Virus record (IMG/VR): IMGVR_UViG_3300030060_002891
Coordinates: 1-42,322 of that record
Strand: one strand, 5' to 3'
DNA: 42,322 nt
Source of the DNA: a virus
The position numbers were made by a program, and so were the translations under genes. Below are positions 5,541 through 14,100 of the stretch, one piece after another. Within the stretch, counting starts at the first letter, position 1. Each line of letters opens with the position of its first letter. Below the pieces are notes generated by a model. It saw nothing but the letters and a program-made list of their open reading frames with translations, ran no database searches and had not been told where the DNA came from.

Positions 5541-7269
5541 AAAGTATCATTTCGATCACATACATGAAGACTGCCGTATCAAATGCCCTGACTGTTCTGA
5601 TCAGCGCAAAAACAAAACTGCCAAAACTCTTTCAGTTACCCGACAGGGTAACGAATATCTTTATTACTGCCATCATTGTCATTTAAGCGGTAAGCACATT
5701 AAAAAACAGGACATCATTCAGCCCAATGTCAGGGCGATATCTGTTCCACAGACATTTGATGAAAGCAAAGTGTCAAGGTTTCTGCGAGACAGAAGCATTA
5801 ATCCTGAACAGGTTAATAAATATCCTGTGATATCAGGAAAGAAGTTTTTTAACGGTTGCGGAGAGGTTGACTCAATTGGCTTTGTGTATGGCGACAAGGA
5901 AGCCGTTAAGTGGAGAAGTATAGAAGGTAAGCACTTCACACAAGATGGAGCCGCAAGAACATTCTGGAGAATAGAGGACGTAGACGATTCTGAAATAATT
6001 GTTATCGTTGAAGGCGAAGCGGATTGTCTTGCAACTGCGTGTGCTGGCGTTAACAATGTGGTGAGTGTGCCTAATGGTGCGCCTGTGAAAGTATCTGCTA
6101 GAACAATCGATCCAGAAGAAGACGTAAAGTTTCATTATGTCTGGGAAGCCAGAACCACGCTTGAACAAAAACAAAAGGTGATACTCGCTTGTGATAATGA
6201 CCGTGCTGGCTTTGCTTTACAGGAAGAACTGGCACGGAGGATTGGTAGAGCCAAGTGCTGGACAATAGAGTATCCAGAGGGATGTAAAGATCCAAACGAT
6301 ATCCTGATCCAGAAAGGCGAAGAAGAACTCAAACGTATTTTTGATAATGCACAACCTGTCCCTTTGGAGGGAGTGTATTCTGCGAACGAATATTCGCTTG
6401 ATATAGAACACCTATATAAAGAGGGAATGGTGGGTGGCGTTTCGACAGGTTTGTCCACGCTGGATAATTTGTTCACCGTTGTTCCTGACCAGTTAACAAT
6501 AATCACAGGGATTCCCGGCAGCGGAAAATCTGAATTCGTTGATCAGCTTATGGTGAATCTTGCAAAACGTGAAAAATGGAAGTTCGCTGTGGCAAGTTTT
6601 GAGAATCCTCCTCCACTGCACATCGCAAAGCTATGTGAAAAGTACGTCAAGAAACCGTTCTTTGATGGCAACCAAGAAAGAATGACAGAGGAAGAAAGAG
6701 AGGAAGCTGGCAAATGGGTAAACGAACACTTTCTTTTTCTTGAGCAAAGAGGCGGTGACACGGCAACTATAGAAAGCATTCTTGACAGGGCAAAACAAGC
6801 CGTTATGCGGCTTGGTGTCAGAGGACTGGTCATTGATCCCTATAACTATATAGCACAGTCTAGCGGAACAGAAAGCGAACACAAAGGCATCAACGATATG
6901 CTGACAAGACTTGTGACGTTTGCCAGAGCGCATAAGGTACATATCTGGTTTGTCGCACACCCTGCCAAGATGATGACAAACAGCGATGGTTCTACACCTG
7001 TGCCAAAGGGAATGAATATAAGCGGTTCTGCTGCGTTCTTTGCTAAAGCTGACCTTGGTATCACCGTTCACCTAGATAGCGAAAAGAACGTGGAAATACA
7101 CTGCTGGAAAGCACGTTTCAAATGGGTAGGCAAGACTGGCTACGTCAATTTAGATTTTGATATACCAACAGGTACTTACAGTGACATCGAGTATCCTGAC
7201 TTTGATCCTGATGTAAGCGAAAACAAAACTAAAAACTTTACGGAGGTGGACGATGACTGGGACTTCTGA
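5533..7269 (+). CDS. Bifunctional DNA primase-helicase (T7 gp4-like)
   Basis: This 578-residue protein has three modules in order. A zinc-binding primase domain has cysteines at C18, C21, C46 and C49. A Toprim domain has VEGEADC (E160) and ACDNDRAG (D221, D223). A RecA/DnaB-type helicase has the Walker A motif GIPGSGKS at 326-333, a Walker B-like GLVIDPYN near 433 and later conserved VAHPAK and GSAAFFAKADLG segments. It should unwind the fork and lay primers. AGGAG lies 7 nt before the ATG at 5533, so the longer in-frame start at 5494 is rejected. No DNA polymerase is seen in the window, so polymerase is either host-supplied or encoded outside. Confidence 0.92.
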   Translation: MLEKYHFDHIHEDCRIKCPDCSDQRKNKTAKTLSVTRQGNEYLYYCHHCHLSGKHIKKQDIIQPNVRAISVPQTFDESKVSRFLRDRSINPEQVNKYPVISGKKFFNGCGEVDSIGFVYGDKEAVKWRSIEGKHFTQDGAARTFWRIEDVDDSEIIVIVEGEADCLATACAGVNNVVSVPNGAPVKVSARTIDPEEDVKFHYVWEARTTLEQKQKVILACDNDRAGFALQEELARRIGRAKCWTIEYPEGCKDPNDILIQKGEEELKRIFDNAQPVPLEGVYSANEYSLDIEHLYKEGMVGGVSTGLSTLDNLFTVVPDQLTIITGIPGSGKSEFVDQLMVNLAKREKWKFAVASFENPPPLHIAKLCEKYVKKPFFDGNQERMTEEEREEAGKWVNEHFLFLEQRGGDTATIESILDRAKQAVMRLGVRGLVIDPYNYIAQSSGTESEHKGINDMLTRLVTFARAHKVHIWFVAHPAKMMTNSDGSTPVPKGMNISGSAAFFAKADLGITVHLDSEKNVEIHCWKARFKWVGKTGYVNLDFDIPTGTYSDIEYPDFDPDVSENKTKNFTEVDDDWDF

Positions 7270-7762
7270 AATACAAGTAAACGATTTAGGGACAACTGAG
7301 CTTCACAAACAACATAGGGTGCAGCTAGAGCCATCTGACGGTGCTTTCCTGAGAGGAAGGGTTGTTGATCAGATATACATTGACAAGTTGCTTTTAAGTA
7401 ATGATTTAAGTATGCAACAACATGCTACAGCCGAATGGTTTTTAAATCAGGCTGTCAAAGCAAATGTGTATGTAACGACACCTAACTTTTCCTTGGGTTT
7501 TGGTGGCAAGAAGAATAGCAACTACACTAATCACTTGTTAGCATTGAGCAGAACCATGCGAAAGGTTTATAAAAAGTTTGGCGCAGAAGGGGGACGGATT
7601 TTGTTCCAGACTATTGTTGACAACTTAAATATTAAAAGCGAAAGCAAAATGAAACTGTTTAAAAACATTCTTGATTACTTAGGGAGAACAAATGGAAAGG
7701 GCGACTCCGTTCAGACTGGAAATACTTTACAAAGGGACAAAGCACAAAAAGCTGTCGAATAA
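7253..7762 (+). CDS. Phage replication-associated protein of unknown function (DUF6456-like?)
   Basis: This 169-residue protein overlaps the end of the primase-helicase by 17 nt and is preceded by GGAGGTGGACG. The central part (FLRGRVVDQIYIDKLLL..., ATAEWFLNQAVKANV, MRKVYKKFG, LFKNILDYLG) has the layout of small phage proteins with 'R-VID-Y...AgE-L...A', which I associate with DUF6456-type proteins near replication genes in alphaproteobacterial phages. The match is by eye only. It is probably an all-helical DNA-binding or replication accessory protein. Confidence 0.6.
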   Translation: MTGTSEIQVNDLGTTELHKQHRVQLEPSDGAFLRGRVVDQIYIDKLLLSNDLSMQQHATAEWFLNQAVKANVYVTTPNFSLGFGGKKNSNYTNHLLALSRTMRKVYKKFGAEGGRILFQTIVDNLNIKSESKMKLFKNILDYLGRTNGKGDSVQTGNTLQRDKAQKAVE

Positions 7763-7997
7763 GATTGTCACTTTACAACAGATACTTGATCTTGAACCTG
7801 ACCTTGATGAAACGGTTTTCAGAGAAAGATGTTGGAAGATTTGGGAAGCAGGGAGGCTTCCCAGACAAGGCGTTATTATTACTGATCAGACGTTAAAAAC
7901 TAATGATCCATATGTCAGCAAGTTGCAGAGAACTGAAAAGAAAACGGAAGCGTTTAGTAACAAATGGCTCAAGACACGTTTAGTGCCTGTCCATTAA
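7692..7997 (+). CDS. Small protein with a possible helix-turn-helix domain
   Basis: This 101-residue protein is the last gene of the rightward early operon. The segment LSNKIVTLQQILDLEPDLDE followed by TVFRERCWKIWEAGR resembles the short HTH found in phage proteins of the type 'tlqEiL.l..v...tlr.R...G'. The N-terminus is basic (YKGTKHKKLSNK) and so is the end (EKKTEAFSNKWLKTRL). AGGGAG precedes the ATG at 7692. It overlaps the previous gene by 71 nt in another frame and the convergent gene by 18 nt. A role in DNA binding or early-to-late control is plausible but unproven. Confidence 0.6.
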   Translation: MERATPFRLEILYKGTKHKKLSNKIVTLQQILDLEPDLDETVFRERCWKIWEAGRLPRQGVIITDQTLKTNDPYVSKLQRTEKKTEAFSNKWLKTRLVPVH

Positions 7998-8147
7998 CGA
8001 CTCTCCGTTAATCGTTATTTCTTCTTGCAGGTCTGTTATATCGAGCAGAATCTCAAGGAACTTTATAGCTGACTCAACGTCCCTTGGAGAGAACTGTTCT
8101 CTTAACGCTACCTGTACCGTCTCTGTAGAAATACCAAAGTCAGTCAT
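7980..8147 (-). CDS. Short acidic protein at the end of the late operon
   Basis: This 55-residue protein starts MTDFGISTETVQVALREQFS and ends GESLMDRH. The ATG at 8147 overlaps the stop of the giant gene upstream by 8 nt; longer starts are rejected because they lie deeper inside that gene and lack a ribosome-binding site. The predicted fold is one or two helices (PRDVESAIKFLEILLDITDL). Its function is unknown. It is the last gene of the leftward late block and runs 18 nt into the convergent early gene. Confidence 0.55.
   Translation of the reverse strand: MTDFGISTETVQVALREQFSPRDVESAIKFLEILLDITDLQEEITINGESLMDRH
7993..8012. terminator. Stem-loop in the convergent junction of early and late operons
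   Basis: ATTAACG (7993-7999) pairs with CGTTAAT (8006-8012) around a 6-nt loop. On the rightward strand it is followed by a T-rich stretch (CGTTATTTCTTCTT), so it may terminate the rightward early transcript. It lies inside the 3' coding part of the leftward gene 7980-8147. The stem is short and only moderately stable. Confidence 0.35.
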
Positions 8148-11100
8148 TCTGATCTCTATATAAATTAAAGGCTTGTGTTGCATCAGCGTCCACAAAGTTT
8201 TTGAGGACGTTAATCTGTCTCAAATATTGCTGTTTAGATTCGTCTATCTCCCTTACCTCTTTTGCTTTTTGCTCTGCGGTCTTTCTGGTGTCCTGTTCGA
8301 TAGCTTCTCTGGTGTCTCTGTACAGCTTCATTTGTTTATCGTAGTAACGGAAGTCCGATGCTAGACCTTGCAGATGCTCTCGTCCTTGCAGATATTTTTG
8401 CAGTTTTTCCATGTCGCCCTTACTGATTAACTCGTTAACAGTACCTTGGAACCGATTGACTTCCTGTCTCATCTCGTAAAAATCTTCTTGCAAACCTGCT
8501 CCAAACTCACGGCCTAATACTCGCTTGATCATAGGTATCTGATCCATCGGCATCGCTGGTCTTACAGCGGCATCTTCTCCAGCCACCGCTGGACTACGCA
8601 TAGCTGCGTCAACAGCAAGCAAACCGTAAGATCCAATCGTGCCAAGATAACCATGAAGCATATGATCAATTTTAAGTGGTGATATATTTGTATTTTCGCC
8701 TATGAATTTAGCCAACTCATTGGTTGACATTCTGCTACGCAAACCACGTTCCAGACTGTTGTCTGTCATGTAGATGCTCTCTATTGGGCGACCAGTAAAG
8801 AAGTCATAGTTCAATGTTGCTTCGATGATTGGTGCTACCGCTTGCACCCCAAGAGGGTTAATCGCCAGTGTTGATGTGACATTCCTGATGCCAGAATCAA
8901 CAAGCTCTCTTTGACTGGTGCTACCAAAATTATAATCAAGGATTCTTTCGGGTAGCGTTTTAAATACCAGACCGACTTCAAAAGGAATCGGTATTAACAA
9001 GGGATGTTTGTCACTAAACGGGTTTGGTAATATCCAGTTGTTGTCTTTTACAAACTCGGACTGTTCTTTGTATTGCTCGTCATCACTTACCATCGACCAG
9101 TACAAAGCTGTCAGAGACGCAAGAGTTAATCCTCGCATGGCAAGCTGGCTTCTGCGAGCCAGCACACCCTGATCTGTTTGGGTTGTGTAATAGCCTTTAC
9201 CAGCCCTGTAAAGAACATCTAAACCTTGAAAGCGAGCGTTGAGAAAAGGTATCGCTGCTGTAATGGTTTTGGCTAACGCACTAGAACCTCTGCGCGAGAA
9301 GTTGATCACCTCAAGAGCTTGAAACGCTGCTTCAGCTTCGTTGCCCGTTTTTGCCAACACATCGTCATACACCGCTTTTCTTGTTGCAGCATCTGACTTC
9401 GTTGTTTGTCTGCCAAGGAAGTCCCATAAATTGACGAATTGTGTCACAGGGTTCTGTCTTTTCTTTGCTTCTTTCTGGAATTGTTTGAAGATATCTTTTG
9501 AATCTACTCCGATATCATAACCACCAACAACCCCATACTTCTCTAATGTTTCTGCACCAGAGTTAAAGTTCTTGAGAGTATCTATAACAGGTATAAAAGA
9601 TGACCCACTGGTTGCAAAAGTTGATAACGTATCTCGCATCATGTTGACCATCATGAAGCCCGGGTCTCTTGTTATTAACTCCCTAAGAACACCAGAGAAC
9701 CCGCCAAGCACGTTCGTCAGTAATCCTGTTGCACCGTCACCAAACGCTTGCAACGATTCATAAAGAAGAGGATCAGCAATTTCGTATTCCCTGTTTTTGC
9801 CTTTTACCTTGAACTTAACAACATTGGTTGCTGGCTGTCCTTTCCTGACCTCCCTAGCCATACCAAGATTTATCTGATCTCTTACAATGCGTTGTTGGGC
9901 AACATTCTTCATGCCCATATCAATTGCTGCACTAAAGTTTCTAACGATTGATTCAAGCAATGGTACAGTTACTTGTTTGTCGCTACCTTTATAAGCCTTC
10001 ATGGTAGCTGCTGAGGTCATACCTTTGAATACTGATGGGTAAGGACTGGCTGCATCAGGGTCTTCTGCTTGCCTGTAGAAAGGTACATAAGCTGACTCTT
10101 GCCAAACGCTCCGCATTTCAGGTGCTAGTACACCTGTATCAACAAGAAAGTCGATGGTCTTGTTGTTGTACTGCGTCCATGCCTCATACCATTCTTCTAC
10201 AATCGGTCTGCCTGTTTCTCGATTGATGTATTTGTTGATTTCTGGTTGTAGGTTTGCCAGAGTATCTTCTGTTGCTGGGGTAGGTTTACCTTGTTGTCTT
10301 AAAACCTCAGATCGTTTGGCAATCGCAAGAGCCTGTGCTAGTTTTTCCAGATCCACGTTGTATTCATTATTCATCAGCGGATTCATGATCTCAATCAAAC
10401 CGCGATATTGCCTTCCGTTACTGTCAACAAAAGGCACTATCTTAACAACGCCATTTACGTAAACTGGATAACCGCCCTTCAAACCTGCTGCTGTTAATGC
10501 TGTTGACTTGTCAGCCATAATAGCCGCTGCAAACGCAGAACTGTCAGCCAACTGGTTCCTGAAGTTTTGATTCTTAATATCTTCAAGTCGGGTGTATTTG
10601 TTTATAAGAGCGGCTCGCAACCTAGTCAACATCGCTCCGATTTTAGACTGATCGGTTGCCTCTAGATAAGTCTCAAACGGTGTTTGATTCGGGATTGGTG
10701 CATCAACCAGCTTGTCAAGCTCTGATCTTGCCTCTGGATTGTACTCAGGTTGCCTCGCCCTAGAGTACATCAATCGATCCCGTGGCTTAGAGCCTTCTTC
10801 TGGGTTTCTTGCTATATATTGTGATCTGGGATCAGCCTTGACACTATAAAAAGGCACTTCGCCAGTAGGAATATTCTCCACCTCAGCAATGTTGTCTTGC
10901 ACCGCTTTATCAATAGCCCCTTGAGGGATTTGCGTTATCTGTTCTCTTGGCTTTGAATCTTTTGACAGGAACTCTTGTGCGCCTTGCTTACCAGTTAAGG
11001 CAGCAATATTTCTAGCGACTATTCCTTGTGTAGCAGATGCATCTATTGGCTCGTCTAATTTACGAGGATCAATCATTTCATAAAGATGTTTTGTCTGGCC

Positions 11101-14100
11101 TTGTTTTATATCAAACTTACTGTTCTCAGGAACAAGATGTAACTCTCTTGATGCGTCAAACTCTGCCTCGCCAACAACTTGCGGTTCTCCGACAATAGCA
11201 TCACCTACCAACCTTGCCTTTTGTCCACGCCTTGTCTCAACAATTCCAACACGCTTGCCTACATAAGGTCTTAGGCTATCTGTGTCTCTACTCTCAAACT
11301 GTTTCTGACCTGTAACAATCAAATCGGCATAGTTTATGTTGCCATCAGTGGCAACATTGATGCCCATTTCTATGTCCTCTAATTCTGAGAGGTCTCTTTG
11401 GGCTTGACTTTCATCCCTTTGTCTTGCAAAAAGTTCATCAAGTTTTTCTTTATTTCTTCTCGCTCCATTCGCGGCTTGATCGTCATAAACTCCGCTTTCT
11501 TTGAGTTGCCTGATGCCTTCATCGGTTCTAACCTCTTCAAAAGTTTCTAAATTAAATACAGCTTCTTGATTTCCAGCGTCTGCAATATACAGTGCTTCGT
11601 CAACAGTGTCTACCGTAATTGATGCGTCTAGATAAAACAATCCGTCTTCTGTGTTAAACCAACCACCAACATAAACATCTCGATCAATTGCATCTGCCAT
11701 CCTTTTCAAGTTGTCTACGGTTTGATCTATCAGTTCTTCTGTCAACTCGTCAGGAGAAACCTTAATTTCTAAGCTCTTTACAGGAGCCACCGCTACCCCA
11801 GTCGTGATTGGCTGGATGCTCCTTGGATCAACCGTAAATCCATCAGGGTTTTCTTTGACATATGCGATTAGATTGCTTGCCTGAGAATCACGCCTGCTAT
11901 ATTGCAAACGATCTCTTGGTACTACTTCTTCTGTTGTTTGTCTTTGCGGCTGTACTTGTTGATCAATCGCTGCATCGCCTTGTTCCCTGCGACGATTGCG
12001 TTTTTCTCTAAGTTTGTTGAGGTATTTTTCGGTGAGTTCTGATTGCGTTTCATTGGTGCTTGCTCCTGAGTAACCAGCTTGCCTTGCTGCGTCAATCATG
12101 TAAAACCAGCGCATAGCCTGTAACGTGGCTGGGTCTGTTTTGATTCCTGTTTGCTTTTCGTACTCTTCTTTAAACATCGTAGAAAAGTCTTGGAAAAGAA
12201 CGTCTTCTTCTACTGTTTTTGGAATGCCTGTGCGCTGTTCAAACAAGCCTTCAAAGTAGCTCCTAACAAACCTTGATTCCCAAACATCGATAGTAGTGTA
12301 GCTTCTGTCACCCGTTAGGTTTAAAGTATAAGCACCTACTTTTTTACCAAAGATGAACATTCTAGGAATTAGTTCTCTTTGACCAGTGCTTTCCTGAACA
12401 AGTGATTTAATTGCATTAACATCTTTGATTGAACTTTTATAGCCCATTTCTCGATTGAACTTGTTTAGTTCTTTTATTGTGACTCCTTCTCTAAGAAAAT
12501 CTAAGGTTGCTTGCACAGGGTTTGCTTTATCACTATTTTCTTTAATCAGCCTGTCAATAACTTTTACAGATCGTGCTTTTGTTGGGCCTGTTGTACCAGA
12601 TATATTAAATGGAGAGTCTTTTATAACTGGGTTACCTTTTTTGCTAAGACCCATAGTAATTGCATCAAGATTGCCTTGCTGCTTGTATAGATTAAATAGA
12701 TTTACAGCATCACCAATATTGCTCGGCAACTTCGTCGCAGGTGAAGTTAGTCCAGAATAAAACTGATACAGCAACAGATCGTCATTTGTAACATCTCCAT
12801 AATAATCTTGAAGGGATTGCATCACTGCACTCATATCAGCATTATAATAATCTGCATATTTTGGATTCTCTTTAACGAATCCACTAATGTCTCGCAAAGC
12901 TCTCTTGGAAGCAGTCCTTATCTTGTCTTTTGTAACCGTACCGCCTACTGAACGTATCAGGTTAGGCCAAAACACGTTAAAAAACTCTTCCTCCACAGCA
13001 GTGTTATAGTCTGCAAAGTCCCTATTGGCTAGTTGTATCGCGCTTTGTATAGGTGAGGCGGCTCTGCTCCGTGCATACCGCAGTTCACTTAGAGGTCTAG
13101 TGCCTGTCTCAACCTCGACAACATCTTCAGGCGTAATAATCTCAAAATCGCCAAGTGTTTGACCCTTACCTTTTGTTCCAACTGGTGCTGTCCCTCTGTC
13201 TTCTCTTTCGTCTGCACCTGTTGCACCCCTGCCAGTAACACCCCGTAACGCTTGATCGCGTTTTAAGTCTGTAAGAACAAGGTCTCTAACGTCACCGACA
13301 TCTCTCGTCTCAGCGTATGACTTTCTTCGCCCTATTTCACCACCCTCTATTCTTCCAATCAGGGCATCAAAAGAATCAAAACCAAGGCCGTTAATAGCGT
13401 TTTTAAGGCTCGTCATAAACCTTAATATTCTGTTGAGCAAGGCTTTTGGCTTTCCAACAACTTTTCTCTGATCAGCGCGAGCATCCCTAGTCAGTTCGGC
13501 AATAGCCTCTTCGACCTGCACTACTGGGCCTTTGTCTCTATAAAGTCTTTCAGCGGCTTGCAGGTAAGTTTCACCATTAGCATTGGTTTGCTTGGTAACC
13601 TGATCAACCAGTATCTGATATTCTTGCTCAGTAAATAAATCAAGCCTACGCATAGCATGTAGCATCTCATGGTCAAGTAGACTTGCCATTGCATCTTCTT
13701 GCTCTTGAGGCGACATCTTTTCAAAGCCTCTTATCCGATCAATACCAAACATAATAGTGCTGGTATCGGAATCAAAGACCGCGTCTGCTGTAGGATCAAC
13801 TGGTTGGGCATCGATAAGGCTTTTTGTAGCGGGATCGTATTGTTTGCCAAATATCAATCTTCCATCGGGTGTTTTGACAGCCCGTTCAAGTGACTCTTCT
13901 ATACTCACGCCAATATTTTTCAAACCAAATTTGTCAAGCCGGGAGCGTAACGCTGTTCTTAACTTGTTAAGAGCAGTGGAAACCTCTGCCGGGGCAACTT
14001 GTTCGACTGCAACGGGAGCAGGTAAAAACAATGCTTCTTGTTCGGTTACTGGTTTGGTGTTACGAGATGCTTCCTCCATTGTAAACAGAGGAATCTTTGT

